Shown here one piece after another: positions 55,190 to 63,366 of a stretch of DNA of 64,000 nucleotides (its first letter is position 1; each line of letters starts with the position of its first letter). This stretch comes from Streptomyces goshikiensis (GTDB lineage Bacteria; Actinomycetota; Actinomycetes; Streptomycetales; Streptomycetaceae), in contig NZ_BMVE01000002.1 of NCBI RefSeq assembly GCF_014650555.1, positions 62,001 through 126,000 of the forward strand. Direction: 5' to 3'. Below the pieces are notes generated by a model that was not told where the DNA came from, made no database searches, and saw only the letters and a program-made list of their open reading frames with translations. Made by a program: the position numbers and the translations under genes.

Positions 55190-57646
55190 CTACAGCGCGG
55201 GCCCCGTCAGCGCCGTGACGACCGCGGGCAGGGGCGCCCCCGAGCCGTCCCGGCGCGGGTCCACGGCCGGGAGTTCGGCCGGAGTGCCGTTGGCCGCGGC
55301 CGCCCGGACCGGCGCGTTGCCGGCCCAGGCCAGCACCAGTACGTCCTCGCCCTTCAGGAACCGCTGGCAGCGCACGCCGCCCGTGGCCCGGCCCTTGCGC
55401 GGGTACTGGTCGAACGGGGTCAGCTTCCCGGAGGTCACCGAGTCGTCCAGCGTCCCGTGCGAACCCGCCACCGTGAACACGAAGGCGTCCCGGGCCGGAT
55501 CCACCGCGGAGAAGTGGATCACCTTGGCGTTGTCGGAGAGCTTGATGCCCGCCATGCCGCCCGCCGGGCGGCCCTGCGGGCGCACCTGGCTCGCGGGGTA
55601 GCGCAGCAGCTGGGTGTCGTCCGTGATGAAGACCAGGTCTTCCTCGCCGGTCCGCAGCTCCACCGCGCCGACGATCCGGTCGCCGTCCTTGAGGGTGATG
55701 ACCTCCAGCTCGTCCTTGTTCGCCGGGTAGTCCGGCACGACGCGCTTGACCACGCCCTGTTCGGTACCCAGCGCCAGACCCTGCGAGGACTCGTCGAGCG
55801 AGGTCAGGCAGACGACCTTCTCGTCCGCCTCCAGCCCCGAGAGGAACTCGGCGACCGGGGCGCCCCCGGCCAGGTTCGGCGCGGCGTGGGTGTCCGGCAG
55901 CTGCGGCAGGTCGATCACCGAGAGCCGCAGCAGCCGCCCGTACGAGGTGACCACGCCCACGTCCGCCCGGGCCGTCGCCGCGACCTGCGAGACGATCAGG
56001 TCGTGCTTGGCGCGGGCGCCGCCCTCCTCCTGCGGGAGCGCTTCCCCGTTCGCCGTGCGGGCCAGCAGGCCCGTGGACGACAGCAGCACCCGGCACGGGG
56101 TGTCCGCGACCTCCAGCGGAACCGCCGCCACCGGCGTGCCGGCCGACTCCAGCAGCACCGTACGGCGCTCGGTGCCGAACTTCTTCGCGACTGCCGCCAG
56201 TTCCGCCGAGACCAGCTTGCGCAGCTCGCTGTCGGACTCCAGGATCCCGGTCAGCTCGTCGATCTCGCCGTTCAGCCGGTCGCGCTCGGACTCCAGCTCG
56301 ATCCGGTCGAAGCGGGTGAGCCGGCGCAGCGGGGTGTCCAGGATGTACTGGGTCTGGATCTCGCTCAGCGAGAAGCGCTCGATCAGCCGCTCCTTCGCCT
56401 GCGCGGAGTTGTCGCTGTCCCGGATGAGACGGATGACCTCGTCGATGTCGAGCAGGGCCACCAGCAGGCCCTCGACCAGGTGCAGCCGGTCGCGGCGCTT
56501 GGTCCGGCGGAACTCGCTGCGGCGGCGCACGACCTCGAAGCGGTGGTCGAGGTAGACCTCCAGCAGCTCCTTGAGGCCGAGCGTCAGCGGCTGCCCGTCG
56601 ACCAGCGCGACGTTGTTGATGCCGAAGGACTCCTCCATCGGCGTCAGCTTGTAGAGCTGCTCCAGGACGGCCTCCGGGTGGAAGCCGTTCTTGATCTCGA
56701 TGACCAGGCGCAGGCCGTGCGAGCGGTCGGTGAGGTCCTTGACGTCCGCGATGCCCTGGAGCTTCTTCGAGCCGACCAGGTCCTTGATCTTCGCGATGAC
56801 CTTCTCGGGGCCGACCGCGAAGGGCAGTTCGGTGACGACCAGGCCCTTGCGGCGCGCCGTCACGGTCTCCACCGCCACCGTCGCGCGGATCTTGAAGGTG
56901 CCGCGGCCGTTCTCGTAGGCGTCCTTGATCCCGGAGAGGCCGACGATCCGGCCGCCGGTCGGCAGGTCGGGACCCGGTACGAAGCGCATCAGCGCCTCCA
57001 GGTCCGCCTGCGGGTACCGGATCAGGTGCCGGGCGGCCGCGATGACCTCGCCCAGGTTGTGCGGGGGCATGTTGGTGGCCATGCCGACCGCGATCCCGGA
57101 CGCGCCGTTGACCAGCAGGTTCGGGTAGGCGGCGGGCAGGGCCACCGGCTCCCGCTCCTGGCCGTCGTAGTTGGCGGTGAAATCGACCGTGTCCTCGTCG
57201 ATCGACTCCGTCATCAGCGACGTGGCGTCGGCCATCTTGCACTCGGTGTAACGCATGGCGGCGGGCGGGTCGTCGTTGCCGAGCGAACCGAAGTTGCCGT
57301 GGCCGTCGACCAGCGGCAGCCGCATCGAGAAGGGCTGGGCCATGCGCACGAGGGCGTCGTAGATCGACGCGTCACCGTGCGGGTGCAGCTTGCCCATGAC
57401 CTCGCCGACGACGCGGGCGCACTTCACGTATCCGCGGTCGGGGCGCAGGCCCATCTCGTTCATCTGGTAGACGATGCGCCGGTGCACCGGCTTCATGCCG
57501 TCCCGGGCGTCGGGCAGGGCGCGGGAGTAGATCACCGAGTACGCGTACTCGAGGAAGGAGCCCTGCATTTCGTCGACGACGTCGATGTCGAGGATCTTCT
57601 CCTCGAAATCCTCCGGCGGCGGGGTCTTCGTGCTGCGGCGGGCCAT
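55190..57646 (-). CDS. parC: DNA topoisomerase IV subunit A (ParC/GyrA2)
   Basis: 818 aa from ATG 57646 with AAGGAG upstream. DNA-cleaving subunit; active-site Tyr133 ([11 protein letters not shown]) and the breakage-reunion winged helix are clear. In the quinolone-determining region [19 protein letters not shown], the residue matching E. coli GyrA Ser83 is Ala93, while the Asp at position 97 is kept. Met-rich gates ([19 protein letters not shown]) and the C-terminal beta-pinwheel repeats (about 500-790) follow. The partner parE lies about 15 kb to the left on the other strand. Confidence 0.94.
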   Translation of the reverse strand: MARRSTKTPPPEDFEEKILDIDVVDEMQGSFLEYAYSVIYSRALPDARDGMKPVHRRIVYQMNEMGLRPDRGYVKCARVVGEVMGKLHPHGDASIYDALVRMAQPFSMRLPLVDGHGNFGSLGNDDPPAAMRYTECKMADATSLMTESIDEDTVDFTANYDGQEREPVALPAAYPNLLVNGASGIAVGMATNMPPHNLGEVIAAARHLIRYPQADLEALMRFVPGPDLPTGGRIVGLSGIKDAYENGRGTFKIRATVAVETVTARRKGLVVTELPFAVGPEKVIAKIKDLVGSKKLQGIADVKDLTDRSHGLRLVIEIKNGFHPEAVLEQLYKLTPMEESFGINNVALVDGQPLTLGLKELLEVYLDHRFEVVRRRSEFRRTKRRDRLHLVEGLLVALLDIDEVIRLIRDSDNSAQAKERLIERFSLSEIQTQYILDTPLRRLTRFDRIELESERDRLNGEIDELTGILESDSELRKLVSAELAAVAKKFGTERRTVLLESAGTPVAAVPLEVADTPCRVLLSSTGLLARTANGEALPQEEGGARAKHDLIVSQVAATARADVGVVTSYGRLLRLSVIDLPQLPDTHAAPNLAGGAPVAEFLSGLEADEKVVCLTSLDESSQGLALGTEQGVVKRVVPDYPANKDELEVITLKDGDRIVGAVELRTGEEDLVFITDDTQLLRYPASQVRPQGRPAGGMAGIKLSDNAKVIHFSAVDPARDAFVFTVAGSHGTLDDSVTSGKLTPFDQYPRKGRATGGVRCQRFLKGEDVLVLAWAGNAPVRAAAANGTPAELPAVDPRRDGSGAPLPAVVTALTGPAL

Positions 57647-57890
57647 CGCTGCGCGGCTCCTTAACCAAGAAAGGTGTGCTGGGGGTCTGGCTGGTGTTCT
57701 GACGGGGTCCGAGTCGGGTGACGCGGACCATTGTGTCCCGAGGCACCGACAACGCCGACTCCGACCCTGGGGGTCCCCCCGGACGGAGTCGTGCGGGGGA
57801 ACGGGACCCGGGAACTTCTACGGGCGTCGGCGCGCTTGCATACAGTGGCAGGTCTGACACAAATCTCTGCATCGCGATCGAAGGGACCAC

Positions 57891-59267
57891 ATGCCCATGG
57901 GTCACACGGCCACAGCCCAGGCCGGCTCCGGCGGCCTGACAGCGACCGAGCACCGGCTGGCCAACGGCCTGCGCGTGGTGCTCTCCGAGGACCACTTGAC
58001 CCCGGTCGCCGCGGTCTGCCTCTGGTACGACGTAGGCTCGCGCCACGAAGTCAAGGGGCGAACCGGCCTGGCTCACCTCTTCGAGCACCTGATGTTCCAG
58101 GGCTCCGCGAGCGTACCCGGCAACGGGCACTTCGAGCTCGTCCAGGGTGCCGGCGGTTCGCTCAACGGCACCACGAGCTTCGAGCGCACCAACTATTTCG
58201 AGACCATGCCGACCCACCAGCTGGAGCTCGCGCTCTGGCTGGAGGCCGACCGGATGGGCTCGCTGCTCGTCGCCCTCGACGACGAGTCGATGGAGAACCA
58301 GCGCGACGTCGTCAAGAACGAGCGCCGCCAGCGCTACGACAACGTGCCCTACGGCACGGCGTTCGAGCGGCTGACCGCCCTCGCCTACCCCGAGGGCCAC
58401 CCGTACCACCACACCCCGATCGGCTCGATGGCCGACCTGGACGCGGCCTCGCTGGAGGACGCGCGCGCCTTCTTCCGCACGTACTACGCGCCCAACAACG
58501 CGGTGCTGTCGGTCGTCGGCGACATCGACCCCGAGCAGACGCTCGCGTGGATCGAGAAGTACTTCGGCTCCATCCCCTCGCACGACGGCAAGCAGCCGCC
58601 GCGCGACGGATCGCTGCCGGAGGTCATGGGCGAGCAGCTCCGCGAGGAGATCGTCGAGCAGGTCCCGGCGCGCGCCCTGATGGCCGCCTACCGGCTCCCG
58701 CACGACGGCACCCGCGAGTGCGACGCCGCCGACGTGGCGCTGACGATCCTGGGCGGCGGCGAGTCCTCGCGGCTCCACAACCGCCTGGTACGCCGTGACC
58801 AGAGCGCCGTCGCGGCCGGTTTCGGCCTGCTCCGGCTGGCCGGCGCGCCGTCGCTGGGCTGGCTGGACGTCAAGACCTCCGGCGGCGTCGAGGTCCCCGG
58901 CATCGAAGCCGCCGTGGACGAGGAACTCGCCCGGTTCGCCGCCGAGGGCCCCACCGCCGAGGAGATGGAGCGCGCCCAGGCGCAGCTGGAGCGGGAGTGG
59001 CTGGACCGGCTGAGCACCGTCTCCGGCCGCGCCGACGAACTGTGCCGCTTCGCGGTGCTGTTCGGTGACCCGCAGCTGGCCCTGACCGCGGTCAAGCGGC
59101 TCCTCGACATCACCGCCGAGGAGGTCCAGGCCGTGGCCGCGGCCCGACTGCGCCCGGACAACCGGGCGGTGCTGGTGTACGAGCCGCTCGCGGGCCCGGA
59201 CGCCGACGCCGAAGACGACGACGCCGAGCACACCGAGCACTCCGAGAACGAGGGGGCGGAGCAGTGA
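57891..59267 (+). CDS. M16-family zinc metallopeptidase, catalytic subunit
   Basis: 458 aa; ATG 57891 has GAAGGGACC just upstream. The inverted zinc motif HxxEH is present at residues 62-66 (AHLFEHLMF), with a further Glu about 75 residues later (ENQRDVVKNERRQRYDN). Two homologous M16 halves follow, typical of PqqL/mitochondrial-processing-peptidase-like proteases. The C-terminal tail is Asp/Glu/His-rich. It is followed, with a four-base overlap, by a homologous gene lacking the zinc motif, so it likely forms a clamshell heterodimer that degrades short peptides in the cytoplasm. Confidence 0.92.
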   Translation: MPMGHTATAQAGSGGLTATEHRLANGLRVVLSEDHLTPVAAVCLWYDVGSRHEVKGRTGLAHLFEHLMFQGSASVPGNGHFELVQGAGGSLNGTTSFERTNYFETMPTHQLELALWLEADRMGSLLVALDDESMENQRDVVKNERRQRYDNVPYGTAFERLTALAYPEGHPYHHTPIGSMADLDAASLEDARAFFRTYYAPNNAVLSVVGDIDPEQTLAWIEKYFGSIPSHDGKQPPRDGSLPEVMGEQLREEIVEQVPARALMAAYRLPHDGTRECDAADVALTILGGGESSRLHNRLVRRDQSAVAAGFGLLRLAGAPSLGWLDVKTSGGVEVPGIEAAVDEELARFAAEGPTAEEMERAQAQLEREWLDRLSTVSGRADELCRFAVLFGDPQLALTAVKRLLDITAEEVQAVAAARLRPDNRAVLVYEPLAGPDADAEDDDAEHTEHSENEGAEQ

Positions 59268-60655
59268 GCGACACCGCAGCCGTCACGATGACCTTCCACC
59301 CGCGCCCGGAGGCCGGCGAGGCCCGGCCGTGGGCCTTCCCGGCCCCCGAGCGCGGCGCGCTCCCCAACGGCCTGACCCTGCTGCGCTGCCACCGCCCGGG
59401 CCAGCAGGTCATCGCCGTCGAGATCAACCTCGCGGCCCCGCTGGACGCCGAGCCCGAGGGCCTGGACGGGGTGGCCACCATCATGGCCCGCGCCCTGTCC
59501 GAAGGCACCGACAAGCACTCCGCCGAGGAGTTCGCGGCCGAGCTGGAGCGCTGCGGCGCCACCCTCGACGCGCACGCCGACCACCCGGGCATCCGGGTCT
59601 CCCTGGAGGTGCCGGCCTCCCGCCTGGCCAAGGCCCTCGGCCTGCTCTCCGAGGCGCTGCGCGCGCCCGCCTTCGCGGACAGCGAGGTCGGCCGGCTGGT
59701 GCGCAACCGGCTCGACGAGATCCCGCACGAGCTGGCCAACCCGCAGCGCCGCGCCGCCAAGCAGCTCTCCCAGGAGCTGTTCCCGGCCGGTCTGCGGATG
59801 TCCCGCCCGCGCCAGGGCACGGAGGAGACGGTCGCCCGTATCGACTCCGCGGCCGTGCGCGCCTTCTACGAGGCCCATGTGCGCCCCGCCACCGCCACCG
59901 CGGTGGTCGTCGGCGACCTGACCGGCATCGACCTCGACGCCGTCCTCGCGGAGACCCTGGGCACCTGGACCGGCGACTTCGCGGAGCCGCGTCCGGTTCC
60001 GCCGGTCACCGCCGACGACACCGGCCGCGTGGTCATCGTGGACCGGCCCGGCGCGGTCCAGACGCAGCTGCTGATCGGCCGTACCGGCGCCGACCGGCAC
60101 GACCGCGTCTGGGCGGCCCAGGTGCTCGGCACGTACTGCCTCGGCGGCACCCTGACCTCCCGTCTGGACAAGGTCCTGCGCGAGGAGAAGGGGTACACGT
60201 ACGGCGTGCGCGCCTTCGGCCAGGTGCTGCGCTCCACGGCCGACGGCAAGGGCGCCTCGATGCTCGCCATCAGCGGTTCGGTGGACACGCCGAACACCGG
60301 CCCGGCGCTGGACGACCTCTGGAAGGTGCTGCGCACCCTCGCCGAGGGCGGCCTGACCGATGCCGAACGGGATGTGGCGGTGCAGAACCTGGTGGGCGTG
60401 GCCCCGCTGAAGTTCGAGACCGCGGCCTCCGTGGCGGGCACGCTCGCCGACCAGGTCGAGCAGGAGCTGCCGGACGACTACCAGTCGCACCTGTACGCGC
60501 AGCTCGCCGACACCGGCACCGTGGAGGCGACTTCGGCCGTCGTCAACGCGTTCCCGGTGGACCGGCTGGTGACGGTGCTGGTGGGCGACGCCGCCGAGAT
60601 CGAGGGACCGGTGCGGGCCCTCGGGATCGGTGACGTCACGGTGGTCACCAACTAG
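59264..60655 (+). CDS. M16-family partner subunit without the zinc motif
   Basis: 463 aa from a GTG overlapping the previous stop (GTGA). The fold matches M16, but where HxxEH should be it reads LDGVATIMARALSEGT, so it cannot bind zinc in the normal way. It keeps the C-terminal Arg/Tyr pair (RLDKVLREEKGYTYGVRA) that contacts substrate across the chamber in heterodimeric M16 proteases. Most likely the non-catalytic half of the protease encoded just upstream, like the alpha subunit of mitochondrial processing peptidase. A strong hairpin terminator follows. Confidence 0.9.
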   Translation: MSDTAAVTMTFHPRPEAGEARPWAFPAPERGALPNGLTLLRCHRPGQQVIAVEINLAAPLDAEPEGLDGVATIMARALSEGTDKHSAEEFAAELERCGATLDAHADHPGIRVSLEVPASRLAKALGLLSEALRAPAFADSEVGRLVRNRLDEIPHELANPQRRAAKQLSQELFPAGLRMSRPRQGTEETVARIDSAAVRAFYEAHVRPATATAVVVGDLTGIDLDAVLAETLGTWTGDFAEPRPVPPVTADDTGRVVIVDRPGAVQTQLLIGRTGADRHDRVWAAQVLGTYCLGGTLTSRLDKVLREEKGYTYGVRAFGQVLRSTADGKGASMLAISGSVDTPNTGPALDDLWKVLRTLAEGGLTDAERDVAVQNLVGVAPLKFETAASVAGTLADQVEQELPDDYQSHLYAQLADTGTVEATSAVVNAFPVDRLVTVLVGDAAEIEGPVRALGIGDVTVVTN

Positions 60656-60676
60656 ACGGATCCGGAAGCGGTTCCC

Positions 60677-60711
60677 AAGGGGTCTCGGCGGCTTGTCCGC
60701 CGGGGCCCCTT
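60677..60711 (+). terminator. Hairpin after the M16 pair
   Basis: 15-bp stem with two G-U pairs (60677-60691 with 60697-60711; ends AAGGGG/CCCCTT) and a CTTGT loop, 21 nt after the stop codon. Confidence 0.7.
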
Positions 60712-60852
60712 ATGTCTGTTTAGCACTGAGGTTGCGTGTATGTGGTGTGGCGTACGCAACAAAAGCGCGAGTCTGTTTGGCGATTGACTGATGATCCGCC
60801 TAGCGTCATGCGTGCTGTTCGTCAGTTGTAACCGCCGCATCCGCGGCACCGG

Positions 60853-61003
60853 ACAGCGATCGCCGAGTCCCCGTCAGGCGCGAGCCTGGGGAGCCGGGGA
60901 CCCACATGCGTCCCTGGGGTGAATCGGACCGCCTCGTCAGAGGGGGCCCGTAGGAGACCTTCCTGCTCCGAACCCGTCAGCTAACCCGGTAGGCGAGAGG
61001 GAA
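60853..61003 (+). ncRNA. Cyclic di-AMP riboswitch (ydaO/yuaA type) upstream of the M23 peptidase
   Basis: The order of conserved blocks matches the ydaO motif: ATCGCCGAGTCC (from 60859), GGGGAGCCGGGGACCCA (60889-60905), TGGGGTGAATC (60915-60925), GTAGGAGACCTTCC (60950-60963), GAACCCGTCAGCTAACCC (60970-60987) and GGTAGGCGAGAGG (60988-61000). In streptomycetes this riboswitch class precedes cell-wall hydrolase genes such as rpfA; cyclic di-AMP binding shuts expression off. The start codon of the M23 peptidase is 20 nt after it. The upstream part (60712-60850) holds the promoter, which I could not pinpoint. Confidence 0.93.
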
Positions 61004-61022
61004 GGAAAGGATCAGCCCCTTC

Positions 61023-61817
61023 ATGGCGTTTGGCAGTCGTGCCGCCGGCAAGCACCGTGGTTCCAGCCGTCTGAGCCGCAAGACCGCCGGCTACGCCGGC
61101 ATAGCAGCCCTCGCCACCACCGGTGTCGTCGGCTCCATCGCAGCCCCCGCGTTCGCCGCGGACGGCAAGGCCCCCTCCATGGAGGACACCGGCCTGAACG
61201 CCGTTGTCGTCGCCGAGGACCTCCAGGGCGAGATCCAGGCCCAGGCCGACTCCCAGGAGCGTGCCGCCGAGGTCGCCGCCACCAAGGCGCAGGCCGAGGC
61301 CGACGCCAAGCAGCAGGCCGCGGAAGCCAAGCGCGTGGCCGAGGCCAAGGCGAAGGCCGAGCGCGACGCCGCGGAGCGCGCGGCCCGCGAGGAGGAGCGC
61401 AAGCGCCTCAACACCTTCGTCGCTCCCGTCGAGGACTCGTACGTCAGCACCCAGTGGCACGCGGGCGGCGGCATGTGGTCCTCCGGCAGCCACACCGGCA
61501 TCGACTTCCACGCGGCCTCCGGCACCACGGTGCACGCGGTCGGCGCGGGCACCGTCGTCGAGTCGGGCAACGGCGGCGCGTACGGCAACAACGTCGTCAT
61601 CAAGCACAACGACGGCACCTACACCCAGTACGGCCACATGTCCTCGCTGAGCGTCTCGGTCGGCCAGGAGGTCACCGCGGGCCAGCAGATCGGCCTGTCG
61701 GGCTCCACCGGCAACTCCAGCGGCCCGCACCTGCACTTCGAGGCCCGCACCGGCCCGCAGTACGGCTCGGACATCGACCCGGTGTCGTACCTGCGCTCGC
61801 ACGGCGTCAACGTCTGA
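61023..61817 (+). CDS. Secreted M23-family (LytM) peptidoglycan endopeptidase
   Basis: 264 aa. Signal peptide ending near Ala45 (SIAAPAFA then ADGKAP) directs export. Residues about 65-128 form an Ala/Lys/Glu-rich coiled coil (RAAEVAATKAQAEADAKQQA). The M23 domain (about 150-260) has zinc ligands His157 and Asp161 (SHTGIDFH) and His238, with His236 as partner (GPHLHFE). It cuts peptide cross-links in the cell wall and is controlled by the c-di-AMP riboswitch just upstream, which ties wall remodelling to that signal. A canonical intrinsic terminator follows. Confidence 0.94.
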   Translation: MAFGSRAAGKHRGSSRLSRKTAGYAGIAALATTGVVGSIAAPAFAADGKAPSMEDTGLNAVVVAEDLQGEIQAQADSQERAAEVAATKAQAEADAKQQAAEAKRVAEAKAKAERDAAERAAREEERKRLNTFVAPVEDSYVSTQWHAGGGMWSSGSHTGIDFHAASGTTVHAVGAGTVVESGNGGAYGNNVVIKHNDGTYTQYGHMSSLSVSVGQEVTAGQQIGLSGSTGNSSGPHLHFEARTGPQYGSDIDPVSYLRSHGVNV

Positions 61818-61846
61818 CCGGACGCCGCGTTCCGCACCGCTTCGAG

Positions 61847-61886
61847 GAAGACCCCGGCTCATCGAGCCGGGGTCTTCTTCTTTTTT
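61847..61886 (+). terminator. Intrinsic terminator with a T-run after the M23 gene
   Basis: 14-bp perfect stem (GAAGACCCCGGCTC at 61847-61860 with 61864-61877), ATC loop, then TTCTTTTTT. One of only two T-run terminators in this window. Confidence 0.9.
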
Positions 61887-61982
61887 ATGGCAAATATTTC
61901 GAATATCCGGCCGTACTCGGAAATTGTCGTGTGTTGCAATAGAGTCGCAGCAAGGCAGTCTGAATGAGGCGGAGGTTCGGTT

Positions 61983-62648
61983 TTGCGTATTCCTGCGCGC
62001 GCGGTGTGCACGGCGATCCGCGACGACATCGTCTCCGGGGTCTTCGGGCCGGGCAGCAGGCTGACCGAGGAGGTGCTGGCCCGGCGGTACGGGGTCTCGC
62101 GCGTCCCCGTGCGCGAGGCGCTGCGGACCCTGGAGTCCGAGGGGTTCGTCACCACCCGGCGGCACGCCGGCGCCTGTGTGGCCGAGCCGACCGAGCAGGA
62201 GGCCGCGGACCTCCTGGAGGTACGGATGCTGCTGGAGCCCCTCGCGGCCGCCCGGGCCGCCCGCCGCCGCACGGAGGCGCACCTGAAGGTGCTGCGCGGG
62301 CTGGTCAGGCTGGGGCAGGAGCGGGCCAGGAAGGGTCAGGGGGAGGATCTGCGGGCCCTGGGCGGCTGGTTCCACGAGACGCTCGCGCAGGCCTCGGGCA
62401 GTCCGGGGCTGATCGCGCTGCTGACGCAGATGCGGTACAAGGTGGCCTGGATGTACGCGGTGGAAGCCCCGGCGCGGCCCGCCGAGTCCTGGGCGGAGCG
62501 CGGCGCGATCGTGGACGCGGTGGCGCGGGGCGACGCCGAGCGGGCGCGGGCGCTCACCGCGGTCCACGCGGACCGGGCGGCGGGGACGCACCGGCTCCGG
62601 GTGAGGACTTCGCAACCTGCCGTAAACATGTCGAGCGGCCCCCATTAA
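61983..62648 (+). CDS. GntR-family transcriptional regulator (FadR/FCD type)
   Basis: 221 aa. The TTG at 61983 is chosen because GGCGGAGG lies about 8 nt upstream and the domain starts at once (LRIPARAVCTAIRDDIVSG). Winged helix at about 1-75 (TEEVLARRYGVSRVPVREAL, TLESEGFVTTRRHAGACV), then an FCD helical effector domain (about 80-205). It is preceded by unusually AT-rich sequence (61880-61960), as if strongly promoted or regulated. The target is unknown; the nearest candidates are the M23 gene and ptsH. Confidence 0.88.
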   Translation: MRIPARAVCTAIRDDIVSGVFGPGSRLTEEVLARRYGVSRVPVREALRTLESEGFVTTRRHAGACVAEPTEQEAADLLEVRMLLEPLAAARAARRRTEAHLKVLRGLVRLGQERARKGQGEDLRALGGWFHETLAQASGSPGLIALLTQMRYKVAWMYAVEAPARPAESWAERGAIVDAVARGDAERARALTAVHADRAAGTHRLRVRTSQPAVNMSSGPH

Positions 62649-62899
62649 CAAGAGCCGTATACAAAGGCCGTACGGGGCGGATATCGGCGCCCGATAATGC
62701 GCAATGGCGGATATTCGCGGGGCGGGGGTCTGATTCCGGCCGCTCGGGCTGCGTGGAATATCGAATTCGCGAAGGGGCTGCGCACCGCGAATGCGGCGGC
62801 CGGTGTCCGAAAACGCGTGAGCCGTGGTCCCCGGTGTTCCGGGGCCACGGCTCGTTCGCGTACGGCGGAGGGTCGGACCCGAGGGCCGAACCCGAAGGG
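62649..62899. other. 251-bp convergent gap with a terminator hairpin
   Basis: Between the GntR and ptsH stop codons. Contains the hairpin 62819-62853 (GAGCCGTGG...CCACGGCTC with one bulge and a TGTT loop) serving both genes. The part 62649-62800 is less GC-rich and shows no gene with a plausible ribosome binding site. Confidence 0.55.
62819..62853. terminator. Hairpin between the GntR gene and ptsH
   Basis: Left arm 62819-62834 and right arm 62839-62853 pair with one bulged base around TGTT. Located 34 nt after the end of ptsH on the minus strand. Confidence 0.6.
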
Positions 62900-63181
62900 T
62901 CAGACGGTCTCCGGGAGCTCGTCCAGGCCCTCGGCGACCAGCTTCGCGAGCCGGTCGAGCGCGGCCTCGGCACCCTCGGCGTCGGAGGCGAGGACGATCT
63001 CCTCGCCGCCCTGGGCGCCCAGGCCCAGGACCGCCAGCATGGAGGCGGCGTTGACGGGGTCGCCGCCCGCCTTCGCGATGGTCACCGGGACGCCGGAAGC
63101 GGTCGTCGCGCGGACGAAGATCGAGGCGGGACGAGCGTGCAGGCCCTCGGCCCACCCGACGTTGACGCGGCGCTCTGCCAT
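62900..63181 (-). CDS. ptsH: Phosphocarrier protein HPr
   Basis: 93 aa from ATG 63181 with GAAGGGC upstream. Carries phosphate from Enzyme I to sugar-specific PTS Enzyme II proteins. The active-site His15 is in WAEGLHARPAS. The regulatory serine region NAASMLAVLGLGA (Ser47) is also present, the site phosphorylated by HPr kinase in low-GC Gram-positives; no such kinase is visible here, and streptomycetes are not thought to use that branch. Length is normal. Stands alone rather than in a pts operon. Confidence 0.96.
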   Translation of the reverse strand: MAERRVNVGWAEGLHARPASIFVRATTASGVPVTIAKAGGDPVNAASMLAVLGLGAQGGEEIVLASDAEGAEAALDRLAKLVAEGLDELPETV

Positions 63182-63353
63182 GGTGATGCCCTTCAGGTTC
63201 TTACGGTTGTCTAGACCAGTCTCTCACGGCACCCGGAATGCTTCGACCGGCCTTCGGCCACAATCCGCGGCGGTTCGACCTTCCCCAGCTTGCACTCATT
63301 TGACCCTGCTTGTCGTATGCGCCGCGCGGGCGCTGTCCGGCCTGTCCTGGCCT

Positions 63354-63359
63354 TAAGGT
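63354..63359 (+). promoter_or_regulatory. -10 box of a probable leaderless promoter
   Basis: TAAGGT ends 7 nt before the ATG at 63367; no Shine-Dalgarno sequence. Confidence 0.5.
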
Positions 63360-63366
63360 GGCCCCC

